DNA of 64,000 nt from Mesocentrotus franciscanus (taxonomy: Eukaryota > Echinodermata > Echinoidea > Camarodonta > Strongylocentrotidae), in the NCBI GenBank assembly GCA_037976565.1, contig CP137668.1, positions 6,012,496-6,076,495 of the forward strand, read 5' to 3'. The notes below the pieces were generated by a model that saw only the letters and a program-made list of their open reading frames with translations, did no database searches and was not told the origin of the DNA. Shown here piece after piece: positions 38,782 to 50,718 of this stretch. The stretch's first letter is position 1. Each line of letters opens with the position of its first letter. The position numbers and the translations under genes are program-made.

Positions 38782-38960
38782 GAGGTGTAATGGTCTAGTA
38801 GGCAGGTCACCGGACTGTAGGTCATAAGGTATGGAGTTCGAATCTCTGCCACACCACTAACGTCCTTTGGCAAGCCATTAATCTACATTTGCCACATTCG
38901 ATCCAGGTGTGGTAAATGGGTAACTGGTAAAACAATTCGTTGCAATTCAAAAAATAAAAT
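38782..38960 (+). mobile_element. tRNA-derived SINE, 3'-truncated
   Basis: A box TGGTCTAGTAGG and B box GAGTTCGAATC, followed by the shared body (AACGTCCTTTGGCAAG, TTAATCTACATTTGCCAC, GGTAAATGGGTAACTGG). It stops at an A-rich stretch about 38945-38960, so the 3' half is missing. Confidence 0.78.
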
Positions 38961-39492
38961 GCGTACAATATCTGATAAGAATATGACAGTGAAGTGACAA
39001 AAGCGCAATGTATTATAACTGTGGCTCGACTGACATAATTATATTTCATGGACATGTTTGTGGTATTAACTCATGATTATGTAAAAAGTCGATAATGGTA
39101 TTGATGGTTAGTCAACGATGAACTCAAAGGTGATCATTATGTGTCACACAATCTTGAAATGATCAAATTAATACCTGTAGTAATATTCCTTTTGTGACGT
39201 CTTTACCACAGACTTCTCTTGTATTCATCGTAAATCATTAACATATTGGTATAATGGACCATTTTGATGAGTATCTAAATGTTAAACTTTGATACTAAAT
39301 GTTAAATGTTAAAGCTTCTTCGAAATGATGTGATGAAACATTCTTCCCGAATAATAGATTATTGTACTTCACCTCTATAAATGAAATTAGCAAACACGAC
39401 TTAATCTAATAACTGGCATTATACAACTCACTCCCAGATCCTAATCAAATGATTGGTCATGCGCGGTCACGTGTGATTCATTTACTGATCCT

Positions 39493-39524
39493 ATTGCACG
39501 CTTTTTCATGAAAAAGCGTGCAAT
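39493..39524. repeat. Perfect 32-bp palindrome
   Basis: The arm ATTGCACGCTTTTTCA is followed at once by its exact complement TGAAAAAGCGTGCAAT with no spacer. It could extrude as a cruciform or be a minimal remnant of an inverted repeat. No gene context. Confidence 0.9.
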
Positions 39525-39806
39525 ATTTTCCAGTACTATCCAACGATTTTCAGTGCCGCGCAGTAGTGCGCGTAGAGGTTAGAGCGCTTAATACTGCGTG
39601 TATACACATGGCCTATTCTTGCGCAGCACTATGCGTAAATGGGTATAGATAGAGGTGCGCTTGCTATATCTATACTTATGTGTGCGCACTAAATTGAGAC
39701 TTATTAAAACTTGAGATTTATTTGTCAGCCATAACTGTCACGAAACAATCTTGAATTAATTATTTTTACATCAAATAACAAGGATCTAGGAGTTTCGTTG
39801 TATAAA

Positions 39807-39957
39807 ACAAATGATGCATGTTTTCATTCGTTCATTATACGATCTATCCGCCCTCGTTGATGCTGTGTGTATCTATCGCACTCAGCAATAGATACACACA
39901 GCCTCAACTCGAGTGCGGATATATCGTATAATGAACTCATGCGCATGCATCATTTGT
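39807..39957. repeat. 151-bp long hairpin
   Basis: The arms ACAAATGATGCATG...GTTCATTATACGAT...CTGTGTGTATCTAT and their complement (ATAGATACACACAG...ATCGTATAATGAAC...CATGCATCATTTGT) pair over about 68 bp around a loop of about 11 bases. The open frame 39867-40130 over it is spurious. It is a likely fold-back transposon. It lies 280 bp from the perfect palindrome at 39493. Confidence 0.82.
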
Positions 39958-40398
39958 ATACTGACTGGTGTGCCTTTAATAAATTTAATACTGGACAATT
40001 GCTTAATTTCTACTGGAGGTTCATTATAATTAAAGCGCTTGCCGATGCCTGGTCTTCTTCAGTTGATGGTAATTACTTTGAAAAGTGTTTTTCCTGTAAG
40101 CATTCACCGATGTTCACGAAGAGATCGTGATTGTTGACAAAAAGGAAGAAGATTTTAGAGAATCAACTACCACGCAAAATTTCTTGTTAGTTACCATGAA
40201 ATACTTCATGTTCAGCCTATACGAATATGGGATGAACCTGGGAAATCTTTCGTTCGTTTATATACATTCTTTAACAAATTGTGAAAAATTATCGATTGAT
40301 TGAAAAAAAAAATACAGACGTTCGGTTTGATGAACAATAGAGGCATATAGGTTCACACTGCTGACGTCATATTTCTGATCATTTAGTATTAACTTTAG

Positions 40399-40735
40399 AG
40401 CTAATCTTGAGCTCTGGTATGGGCATCGTATGTCGAGAGAACATGGCTATATTTCATTCTGGGTCGTTTATCCTGCAGTCGATTAATTTTTTGAACCAGT
40501 AAAATAAAAACAACCTCACTAAACTTGCACATAGTGACCTGTGTTTAAGCACATGGTGTCGGGCCTAGTTATCTTGATTTCCTTATCTTTCTATGCTCTT
40601 TACTCAGCCCTGATACATTTTCTACCAAAATCTTTTGGCACATGTCATTCATTTGTAATCTTGAACATTCGGTGTAAGTTTTGTTGGATTCTTTGAGAAT
40701 TAATTTTCTATCATTACTAGAACTCAAGCTTATCT
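40399..40735. mobile_element. MITE family G, copy 2
   Basis: A 337-bp copy of 21788-22142 in the same orientation. It starts AGCTAATCTTGAGCTCTGG and ends CTAGAACTCAAGCTTATCT, with TTAG on the left and TTAA (40736-40739) on the right. Shared interior blocks include 'tttatcctgcagt' and 'ccttatctttctatgctc'. Confidence 0.72.
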
Positions 40736-41100
40736 TTAACATGACTTTTTATATTTCCTTTACTCCATTTTAATAACGTCTTTAATATATGCCTTTAAAC
40801 TCATAATACAATGCAACGTTTCCGTCCAGCGGTTACTTTTGTCTTCGCTATCGTGATCTAACAATACTGAATTTATCCCCCACGCACAAAATTGCCTATA
40901 GCAAACAGGTTTGAAGCTTCTACTTATATTCATTATTGTAATTGCACCGGATCATTCGTGAAGATACGTTCGTTAAATTTTCATTTGAAATCTTTTGTTG
41001 CAGCGAATCAAGGACATCAAGCAATTTCCTTTCCGTCATGCTACTGTTTCCAAAATAGAATCATGACTGAACAGAAATAGTCTAATTATGTACATATCTC

Positions 41101-42540
41101 AATTCAATTCAATAATGGTTTATTATGCAATTTCAAAATACAAGCATCGTAATTGTCATTTTACATGCAAAGCAGCAGAAGCTGGATTATTCATGTTCAC
41201 ATGTTAACATGATAAGGTGATAAATACATGTATAAATCTTGTTTTTTAATATTGACACGTTAAAAATATTGTTAAAAATACATTTAAAATTACATTACAC
41301 ATTAATAATGTCAAAAGGAAGTATTATATACTCTCGTTTGAAAATGAATAAATTGGATTTTAAGATTGGAGACGACTGAGGAGTAGACTAGTACTGTGTT
41401 TGAAATTTAACATGTAGTTTAAAAAGCATTTAATTATGGTTAATAAGATTTATCAAATATGGTAAAGTGCTGTTTTTGAGACGTAATGATATTCTTATTT
41501 CTTTTTTGGAAGGTAGCCAGTTCTGGCATGCCGGATGAATTGCTAAAGATGTTTGCAAATTTTCTACACAGTACTAGTCTTCTTTCCTTAAAGTGTACTT
41601 AAATTGCATACTTGACATGCATGTGAATATGACATAAAATTAGAACCTAAAATAATTTTGCAAACTCTCCATTGTATTTGTTCGAGACTGTTCTTTTGTT
41701 CAAATGTAAGACCACTATGAAACACTGGGACGCAATATTCTAATATTGGTCTTATATAACCTGTGTAGATTAATATTAAATCATTCAAAGGTAAATTGAA
41801 TTTCTTTAGTTTCCTCAACATATACATTTTTCTATTACATCTTTTCATTAGCTCATCAATATATTAATTCCACTTCAGATCAGACTGGATGATCACTCCA
41901 AGAATTTTAGCACTTTGTCTATTACACAACTCGGTGTTGCTAATAAAGATAACTTCTGGGTCTGGTGGATTTTTCATGAAACTAACTTGGAGAGTAAAAA
42001 ACTTTGAAGGTTTGAGTGACATATTGTTCACAATAGACCAAGATTGCACAGAATAAAGTACTGATAGTAATTGAAAGACATCTGTTGATTTCCGACATTG
42101 TACTAACGAGTCGTCGACATATTTAAAATACGGTATCGGGAAGTTGCTGACATAAATCGTTAACCATAATTAAAACAAGAATTGGCCCAAGACGTGTACC
42201 TTGGGGAACACCAGCATGATTGATTTCAACATTTGATAAAACACCGTTATATTTTGAATTTTGTTTACGAGATTCTAAAAAATGGCAGTCCAATCTATTA
42301 TCCAAGGTCTTATATCCGTATGAATCATTTTTCTAATCAGAATAGTGTGATATCCAAGCGATCAAAAGCCTTACTAAAATCTGTACAGATAACTGTGGAC
42401 TCAGATTTTCTGTATTCTGCATTTTTATATAGACTATGTAAAAGACCAACAATATAATGTGTAGGAGACAGACCAGGTCTGTGCATATGTTAACTAACAA
42501 ATTATTCTTGCATTAGCAAAGCCGAATTTTATTGAACTAG
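41101..42540 (-). mobile_element. Decayed non-LTR retrotransposon (LINE), reverse-transcriptase part to 3' tail
   Basis: Minus-strand pieces in different frames show reverse-transcriptase landmarks in order: TDFSKAFD (about 42395), GVPQGTRLGPIL (about 42200), YVDD (about 42110), AKILGVI and LKWN (about 41870-41910), IRPILEYCVPVFHSG (about 41710) and a C-terminal KERRLVLCRKFA (about 41560). Frameshifts and stops separate them, so it is dead. The AATTG-type tail ends at about 41101. The TRLGP and R-x-LEYC-x-PV-x-H forms fit the CR1/Jockey side of the LINE tree. The 5' end, including any endonuclease, is missing. Confidence 0.85.
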
Positions 42541-42594
42541 CTAGAATAGTGATGCGATGATTAATGTGTATTGGTTTGTATGTTTGTTTTACCT

Positions 42595-42628
42595 GACTGC
42601 TAAGACTCTACCACTGAGCCATCGCGCC
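42595..42628 (-). mobile_element. Isolated tRNA A-box fragment, probable SINE head
   Basis: On the minus strand it reads GGCGCGATGGCTCAGTGGTA then GAGTC, a typical 5' tRNA half with A box TGGCTCAGTGG. No B box follows, so this is a truncated tRNA-derived element and not a tRNA gene. Confidence 0.35.
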
Positions 42629-44789
42629 TCCTTACTAAGTCGTTCTTACTTGTTCTTGCATGAAAAGTTCTTTAGGTGTATTTGTTAGAAATGCCAGTAG
42701 GGAAGCAAGCCCAGCAATATATATATCATGTCAATTATTGACTTCACTGTCCTTGATGGTATGGCATTCATGTGATAAAAGTGTAATGCATGTTAGGCCA
42801 TTGCTCTAATCATATAAGGTTATGATATATTCTAATTGTTCGAAATAGTGGCGTGATCGGTACACGTATTATATTATAAGCAAGGTTACTCAACAAAATA
42901 ATAATGTGGAATTATGAATATGTCAAGAAGCATAATAGGCGACTGTCCATTTTCCTATTATTTTGCAGAGCACCTATACACTCACACTTTTGACTCACGC
43001 ACACATACACACACGAACACGCACGTGCCCACACAAAATCACCCCATATAAATGGTGATATAAATACATATATTTATATACATGTATATACACACGCACA
43101 CATGCATATATAGAGTGTTCTCCTTTTTAAACCCTAAAGACATCATTATTTGTGAGTGTAGAGTGGCAAATTCATTTCCAATCAATTTGTTTAACAATAA
43201 TTCAAAATACATGCATGTTCTCTTCCACCAGAGTCATTATTTTTCCCAATAGTAAAGTGTAAAATTATGGTCATAATGTTCACAAAAAACTAATTTGATA
43301 CCACCTTTAATTCGAAATTCCTGAGGAGGGGAATCTGAAAGCGGAGATCAAAATTATCATTGAAGCAATAAGTGGTATACGATAAAATTTATGAAAAAAT
43401 TATTTGAATTGATCTATTTACCAACAACAAATAAAATAAGTATTAACAGTTCCATTCTTCGAAGTGGTAATTGCAACGCGGAATCGTAAAATTGGAAAGA
43501 GGATATTTTATTTCTTTTGAAGAATCTGATGCTCATGAATAATTTGCAGTTCTCCTTGTATGGCGTTGCAAAATCATGACCGAATTGCCTGTGGGAACTG
43601 GTGTCGACTTCACACATTCATAACCCTTCAAATTTCCTTCTAATATTTGTTCGTAATCTTTTTCGTAAACTTTTCTGCCTCACATTGATGATCTACCTGA
43701 GATATGAGGGGTTGATTTCCCGTTTAAAATATTCCACCCAAATGTTTAGTATGGATTCATGCTCAATAAGCTACAGTCTAAGTTTCCAAGAGTTGTCTAA
43801 ATTGCCTTAAGATATTGCATCATTTATGAAATTATATTATGACAGAAAAGAGAGAAAGAAACAGACAAGGAAGAAGGAAAAAGGTGGGAAGAAAGACAGA
43901 AAGAAAGACAAAAATCCCTCGCATATGAGCTGTAATCGTAACCGGCGCACAGTTTTCCGACATTTAAATATAGCCCTAATGTATTTCATAAACCTAAAGG
44001 AAAAGGTTTTCGCCTCATTTACGATTAGAAATTGAAAATAAAAATTGAAAATTAAAAAATTTATATGAGACGTACAGCGCAACGTAATCAATCATTGTGT
44101 ACATTATGAGAATGTAGAAGTCGAATTGCTTATATATTATTCATGTAGCTGGTTGAAATTTTGCATGAAAACATCAAGTTGATGTCGCCTCAGAGAATTA
44201 TTCTACGAGTTTTTGAGATAACCAAAGTACAAATGATAGGCCTGCGAGAGGTTTATGATCATTATACTAGGATTTCCAGTTGTTGGCCGTCTCTTGTCTT
44301 ATTCATTTATGCAATGTGAATGTGAATTTAAACGATTGAAATATTATACCAAAATGATACAGAATGTCACTAAATCAGAGAAGTTTAAACCTGACACATT
44401 CATTGGCTTCTGAAATGTCAAGTATCTACAGTTGGGATCATAGTGTTAGATGGCGAAACAGATTTTTATCATTATTCACATATATATTGGAAGCAATATT
44501 GATTAGAAAGTGATGAAGATAAATCTTCAAGACTTGATTGTTTAGAGAATATTACGATGGACATCAATATCTTTCTAAACTTCTTATAAATACCAAATGT
44601 AGTTTCCAAAAGTGGAAATGAAATTGATCTAAGGAAAATCAAAGTGTAAAATAATTATTTTTTTTTTAATTTCGCATTTAAGTTGTATATTGGATCGGTT
44701 TAGGACCAATGAAAATTTATAGTACTGATTTACAGGATGAGTTTTAACATAATATTTCTCGTTTTTCTATGTCTTTGTCTTCCTTCCAG
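42629..44789. other. No feature seen upstream of the adenylyl cyclase 5' UTR
   Basis: AC-rich patch at 42979-43035 and a purine run at 43840-43915. No promoter or leader exon could be identified. Confidence 0.5.
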
Positions 44790-45514
44790 GTTACCCACAG
44801 CGAATACAACTTGTTACGTATGTGATTAAGGCAGACAAATAGACATCATGGAATCTGACTCATAAACCACTATATATCAGCCTTATCGAGTATTTCACTG
44901 CAAATAATCATTCAGCACATTTCGATGATTTTCCGAAGGACACGAGAAGATAGCAAAGGGAACACGTCTCTCCGTTAATTTGCCCAAAGATTTGTTCTTC
45001 TGTGCCTCTGGCGAGTTACCATACCCTCGCATCATCGTTGGCTTTACTGGGGATATTGGAAGACGCAGAGAGCAGTTTATCGTGCTAGTCGATTCGAACA
45101 TCTTTAGCAGCCGCCACCATCTTGCTTCGTTTTCTTCTGGAAAAATAATCTCGGAACTGGGCGACGGTGGTATGTCACTATGGAAATAATCGGAGGATAA
45201 CTCTTCGGCTCTGTGAAGGAAACCACTCCATAGCTCAAGATGTCTTCAATTATGTCGCTATCTGTTTTCGAAATTAACAGACGATACCAAATAGCGTTAA
45301 TGGCATGATGTAATGAGCTGGATATGGGGATCTAATTGACTAAAAGGATCAATTACGGAACTACTTTCGCAGACATCGGTTCTTGAAGAGTCATCATGTT
45401 CATTTCGAATTCATGACAAACATTTTTCGGCCAGTAGACTCGTAACCGAAGTTCGTGATCATCCACCTCTTCGTTCACATTTTATTGTAGTAGTAGAACG
45501 GTCAATCGATCACG
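44790..45514 (+). other. Candidate 5' UTR of the adenylyl cyclase gene, with possible upstream splice acceptor
   Basis: A strong pyrimidine tract ending in ccttccag lies at 44771-44789, a good 3' splice site shape. From there to the start codon the sequence has stops in all frames and several upstream ATGs (for example 44980 and 45251). This suggests that the coding exon begins at 44790 as a partly noncoding exon spliced from a 5' leader exon further upstream. The alternative is that transcription starts inside this interval; I see no clear TATA box or GC-rich promoter. The open frame 44980-45189 is treated as an upstream ORF at most. Confidence 0.4.
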
Positions 45515-46183
45515 ATGGGTCTTCTAAAGAAACGCTCGAGCAGCGGTTCGACACAGCCGATGGTGAGGAGCGTATCGCCCGACATCGAGCTCAGCACCGT
45601 GATGGACACGGAGCTCGTTGCTAAGGCGTATGGCAAGCGTGACACGGAAGGGAAGAAACCGCGAACCCGACGATACAACCCCTTTCACCGCGCCTTTGAT
45701 TCTAGTGACATGGAAACATCGTATCAGAAATTCTTCGTTCGCCGTCGCCTGGAGACGCTCCCCGTCATGATCGCTTTCTCATTCTTCTTCGACGTTGTCG
45801 TATTAATCATCTACTACCTGGATAGCAACAACCCTAACCGCGTCATCGCTATCTCCATCATGGCGATCTGTGCCGTCACTAACTTGATTCTTTTCTCCTT
45901 ATCGCGCTATCGCCTCATCTCGGACTGGTCGCTTACGCGCATCATGCCATACCTTATATGGAGTCTGGTATGCGCGCAGTCCTTCGTGGACTTGGGTCTC
46001 TATTACCAGCCGCTGATGCCAAGCGATGGGGCTGGCTGGCAAGTGTTTTTCATATTTGCCTCTTTCACCATGTTACCTGTGCCTTTAGGAGCCATGATCC
46101 TCCTCAGTACTTTTGCCATCACCGTACATTGCCTCATGGTCGGGTTGCTCTCGTTCGCTAACAGAGAATACATGGCTGAACAG
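45515..46183 (+). CDS. ADCY3: Adenylyl cyclase type 3-like, coding exon 1 (N-terminus and TM1-TM5)
   Basis: First coding exon of a membrane adenylyl cyclase, the enzyme that makes cyclic AMP from ATP at the plasma or ciliary membrane. It encodes 223 residues and ends in phase 0 at CAG|gtaatc. The ATG at 45515 has A at -3 and G at +4, and an in-frame TAG lies at 45494-45496, so the start is well supported. Residues 1-65 are a polar basic tail. Five hydrophobic segments follow at about 81-102, 110-129, 144-164, 175-190 and 191-212. Family assignment rests on recall of vertebrate ADCY3: the YQ-x-F-x-R-R-ETL stretch before TM1 and GWQVFF followed by LP before TM5 fit type 3 better than types 1, 2, 5/6, 8 or 9. 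Reading past 46183 gives only a short unrelated tail (VITSCLLLS) in intron sequence. The coupling to exon 2 is exactly in frame. Orthology to ADCY3 is an inference from partial sequence. Confidence 0.93.
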
Positions 46184-46621
46184 GTAATCACATCCTGTCT
46201 ACTGCTGTCCTTCTTATCCCCTTCTTATCCCCGCTAAACTATAACCGAATAATTTACAAAGAAAAAAGAAATACAAGACAGAACAACACTTTTTCAAACT
46301 AGAACATTTGTATGTTTCTTATAACCATTGTTTATTTCCCAGTCTAAATTGCTTGAGACTGTGGAGTTTGACCAATGTGTTATTAGACAAGCTTACCGTG
46401 TACTTCACTCGATTGACCTACATCCACCGTTGTCTATAAATTTTGACTAATTTTCCTTGTTTTTTTATTTATTTATTTATTTTGTTTTATCTACCCAGGG
46501 TAACCCCAGTGAGTAAAACAATATACCTCTTTTCACGAAGTGATTTTGACAATAGTGTTCATTATTGATAGATAAAGTTGATATCTTCTCAGAACTTTAT
46601 TGGATTGAGTTAGAGATTGAT

Positions 46622-46819
46622 TAATAAAGTTATGAGAATATTTAAACTTTATATATTGTCGCAATCACTTCCAACTTTATAGACAAAAAATAAAGTTATG
46701 AGAAGATTTAAACTTTATATATTGTCGCAATCACTTCCAACTTTATGGACAATTAATAAAGTTATGAGAAGATTTAAACTGTATATATTGTCGCAATCAC
46801 TTCCAACTTTATGGACAAC
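46622..46819. repeat. Tandem repeat, 66-bp period, three copies, in intron 1
   Basis: TAAAGTTATGAGAAGATTTA starts at 46625, 46691 and 46757, exactly 66 bp apart. Each unit includes ATTGTCGCAATCACTTCC and AACTTTATGGACAA. Copies differ by only a few bases. There is no spacer-repeat alternation, so this is not a CRISPR. Confidence 0.93.
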
Positions 46820-46954
46820 CGTGTAGATCGACGGAGACACACTTTTTAAGAGTAATCAATTAAAGGTTAAGTGCCGCCCCTTTCTGTGAGAGGTGTCGAC
46901 AAGTTATATTGTGAGACACCGCTCTGACACCGTTCGACAGACATATTAATAATG

Positions 46955-47213
46955 GTTTCTTTTATTGCACTCATAACCGTCCTGCGTTGACGCTCTTGGC
47001 AGTTAGCCATTATTACCCTGGCTGTAGCCGAGCCGCCAAAGGTAAACTAACACTCAAGCATATAACAAGGTACATTTACAACTCTCAAGTAGAGAGTGGC
47101 AAATGTAGATTAACGTATCGCTAAATGACGTAAGTGCAGGGCTGGGATTTGAACACCGTACCTTGTGATCTACAGTCCGGTGACTTATCCACTAGACCAC
47201 TAGACCACAACAC
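46955..47213 (-). mobile_element. tRNA-derived SINE, minus strand, in intron 1
   Basis: Read on the minus strand it begins GTGGTCTAGTGGATAAGTC (A box), then GTGTTCAAATCCC (B box). It continues with the same body as the SINEs at 38782 and 56262 (ACGTCATTTAG, TTAATCTACATTTGCCAC, GTAAATGTACC) and ends near 'agggtaataatggc'. The open frames across it are spurious. Confidence 0.8.
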
Positions 47214-49414
47214 GCTTACCAACTTCTTACTGTTCTACAAAGTGTACTCTTCTCCTTTATTTTTTTCTCCATATCCTTATGGGGCCCTCCGCGCTCTCTT
47301 AATTCAGATTCTGTCACGAAACAAGGGATGATGATCTGTGCATGCATGAAAGATTCAACGTTTCCAAGAACACATGTAATTTTGGAGGGGACGTTCCAGC
47401 AGGAGGGGAATATTTTGTAATTGAAATTTAATTCAGAAAATTTGTGCGTATTTGAAATAAACCTCATACGAATAGAAATTATCTATTCTTAAAGAGTTTT
47501 AACGTTTTTTTTCTGAAAATAAATTTTAAAAGACCTCAAATATTGAAAATCTAAAGAAATAGAATAGAACTGTCGGAATATGATATTTTCCAAAGTGACT
47601 GGAAGCAAGCGTCTTAACCTCAAATAAGCTTTTGCGCTTCTTTTATTACTACGATTTATCATTCTTTACCTTCTCCTTCAGTCATGTCTATTTAGAAAAT
47701 ATTGATGTGCAACAGGTAACAAGAAGAATCAGGCAAACAGACTAGTCATCCTACCTGTTTTAAATTTCGCTTTAACGAGAGCAGCAGTAACGGACGCGGT
47801 GTCACAGAACGTGCGATATTGTGTCATCGATACTGCAAAGACTATGTTCCCATGGAAACGGCACGCGAACTGCTGATATCTTTTGCATCGCCACCTCGTT
47901 TTGTTTGAGGCACACATCCCTTAACATTTCCCTTTTGCTCTCAGTAATAAAGTCTAATCCATCTGTTATCTCTCTCTCCCCCTCTCTCTCACTCTCTCTT
48001 CTGGTTCTCTTTGCCATCATGAACCCAGCAGTATATATTCATGGTACAGCCATTTATTAGTTATATATTGCCTTGTCATGTATGTGACTTTTACATCTGA
48101 AGGCTTTTCGAGTTCTTTCCGTCTTTTCACATTCCAAGTCCTCCCCCTTTCTCGCTCTCTTCCCCTATCTATCTCTTTCCCATTTTCTATTTCTCCGTTT
48201 CCATCTCTTTCTAGTAAACCTCTTTCTCTCCATTTCTCCCCCTCTCTCCCTCTCTCTCTCTTTCATCATGGACCTCATAGTTTATTCACGAGACCATGAC
48301 TTCGATAATTTATGAATAAATTGTTTTGTCTTTCATGTGAATATTACATAAGCCCGGGCCGTTTTTCTGTCTTTCACATATCCCCAGACCTTCTCTTCTC
48401 CTTTCGCTTTCCCTAATTCCCATTTCCCCCTCACACACACACGCACACACGCACAATCACTTTCTCTTCATATCTTTCTCCTTCCCCTTTTTTACTTTTC
48501 TATCTCTCCCTGCTCTCACCATCTCTCCAATCTCTTCCTATCTAGTCTCTCTACATGACCTAGTATGTAATAATCTACACCAGCGAAAGCCTCGTAAATA
48601 ATCGGCCGCCATGACTAGAGCTCGCATTGAATACCAAAAATATAGGCAAAAAATGGAACACAGGATAGGATATATTGATTTATGGATATTGGGCTCAAGT
48701 ATACACCAAACGTGTTAAATCATTGCATAGCACGTCTGGTAAGGTATCACTTACTCTCTTAGCTTTATCATGTACGATTCAGAGAAGACATGAATTATGA
48801 TCACGAAGAGAATTTCGAGCTGGTAATACAATCGCTAAAACAAACGGGGCACTTCGACGAAGGCTGTTTGGAATCGCGTCTCCGTTAAGTGTTCTGCTTC
48901 AAGGTATGAATACGAATTGGATAAAATTAGTTTTGAGATATTATATTGGACGGTGGTTATTATTAGAACACCAGGCAAAGCCAAATACAAAATTGCCAAG
49001 TCTGAGATCTCCTTGGTCTGAGCTTATCGGAGAACGCGAAGTGGATTTATGCTGAGTATGCGCTCAAAACTTTAGTGTATTGAAAATATCCGATTGGCAT
49101 TTGAATTGCTTTTCCTTCATGAGAATATTACAGCTATCAGTAGCGGGCTTAGGTAGAACACGTTTCTGATCAAACCGTTCATAATTTAAAGAAAAATTGT
49201 GTTAATAAAACAAACAAAAAATCGCCTTAGAAGTTCCTGAAATAGAGAATCGAGTACCAGCAATTTTTTCTGACTGAGCTCCCCAGCCCCACCTCACACA
49301 AAAAGCAGGGGAGGAGGTGTGGCAGTGGCATAACGAACAATTATTGATTAACGGTATGAACAATTGTGCAGGGCTTCAAGATTGAGAATCAAGCAAATAA
49401 AATATTTGCATCTT

Positions 49415-49446
<32 letters not shown>

Positions 49447-49586
49447 TGGTCCGATTTTTTCTAATTAAAAAAACCAAGCCTCTTAATGGATAATGCTTCA
49501 ATGTTTACTATCCCTAATTATGTAGAATAAACAACGAATTAGGCCTGCTCACGGAGTCGTATTATTGTGTTAAGTATATTTATACA

Positions 49587-49772
49587 GATAGTTGCCTCGT
49601 TTTTAGGACCTGGCTGCTTAAAAAAAAATCATGTATTACACCCATAGCTACGTCATACATTAGATTAAAACCATTTCGATAGTTGCCTCGTTTTTTAGAT
49701 CTGGCTGTTAAAAAAAAAATCATGTATTATTACACCCACATAGCTACGTCATACATTAGATTAAAACCATTT
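49587..49772. repeat. Tandem pair, 91-bp period, in intron 1
   Basis: GATAGTTGCCTCGTTTTT starts at 49587 and 49678. Both copies continue with TAAAAAAAAATCATGTATTA and TAGCTACGTCATACATTAG. The copies are nearly identical, so the duplication is recent. Confidence 0.92.
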
Positions 49773-49775
49773 TTT

Positions 49776-50018
49776 AACACGTTTTGCTTATTTCAAAGAA
49801 CTAAATTGCACTATCATTAATCCATCCCGTATTCCCTCGCTCTATTTTCTTTATAGCCTCAGTAACGTTTTCTTCTTAATGATCTCGGGTCTATCGGGGA
49901 TAATTATTCGTCCTTATAATAATTATCATAATGTCAACTATAATTCCCGTGGCTATTCAATGTGGGAATAAAGCTACTCGACACATCATTAGGGATAGGT
50001 AATATATTCTTAGGATAT
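49776..50018. repeat. Direct duplication in intron 1, copy 1
   Basis: Shares TTCCCTCGCTCT, AATGATCTCGGG, GGGGATAATTATTCGTCCT, TAATTCCCGTGGCTATTC and GGATAGGTAATATATTC with 50456-50718, 680 bp downstream. The copies have diverged by substitutions and indels, and copy 2 carries a 20-bp extra block after CTCGCTCT. Confidence 0.9.
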
Positions 50019-50455
50019 TGGAATAAATTGTAAGTTTAGTAGATGAACAGATAAAAAAAGAAGAAAGTCAGATGCTCCATTTTGTGTAGAATAGGCATTT
50101 GGATTCTTCAAAACATTGTATTTTTTTTATAGTAAAAACAATCGCATTTCCCGCATTAATCTCTTGATATTTCAGTGAGAATGTGTGCCAAATTGGAAAT
50201 TCAATTCTGTCATGTTTTTCACCTTTTGTGGGAATACTACATATATTATGTACAATAATAATTATTGGTAAATAAATTCATTCAAACCGTTTTCCCTTTG
50301 GGTTATTAAAGATGATTATCATCGCGAAATTTTAGAAAATCGCGGGTATTAAGTTTCTACAATCATGATTCAGAAGTATAAATAGTCTATAGATTATTTT
50401 TCTGATAATTTATAGCCTATTAAGCCTTCTTTATAAAAGATATGACGCCTTTAAT

Positions 50456-50718
50456 AGACTGTTTTGCCTATTTTCAGAAATTAAATTGCGCGGTTATTAT
50501 TCCATGCCTTATTCCCTCGCTCTCGAGAATTTTTTACTAAACTATTTTCGTTATGGCCTCATTAACTGTTTCTTCATAATGATCTCGGGCTACTGGGGAT
50601 AATTATTCGTCCTAATAATAATTATGATAATGTCAACTGTAATTCCCGTGGCTATTCGATGTGGGTAGAAAGTATACTCGACTCATCATTAAGGATAGGT
50701 AATATATTCCATGGATAT
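50456..50718. repeat. Direct duplication in intron 1, copy 2
   Basis: Second copy of the block at 49776-50018, same orientation. The 440 bp between the copies show no matching sequence. Confidence 0.9.

Noticed and set aside
38782..38858. Possible tRNA genes at 38782, 47213 (minus) and 56262
   Set aside because: A and B boxes are present, but all three continue into the same SINE body and do not close a clean acceptor stem.
41588..42305. Functional reverse transcriptase gene
   Set aside because: Motifs are spread over different frames with stops between them; it is a dead LINE.
44980..45189. 70-residue frame upstream of the cyclase start
   Set aside because: Lies in the probable 5' UTR, with an opposing open frame; at most an upstream ORF.
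46622..46819. CRISPR-like regular repeats
   Set aside because: Units are contiguous with no unique spacers, and the genome is eukaryotic.
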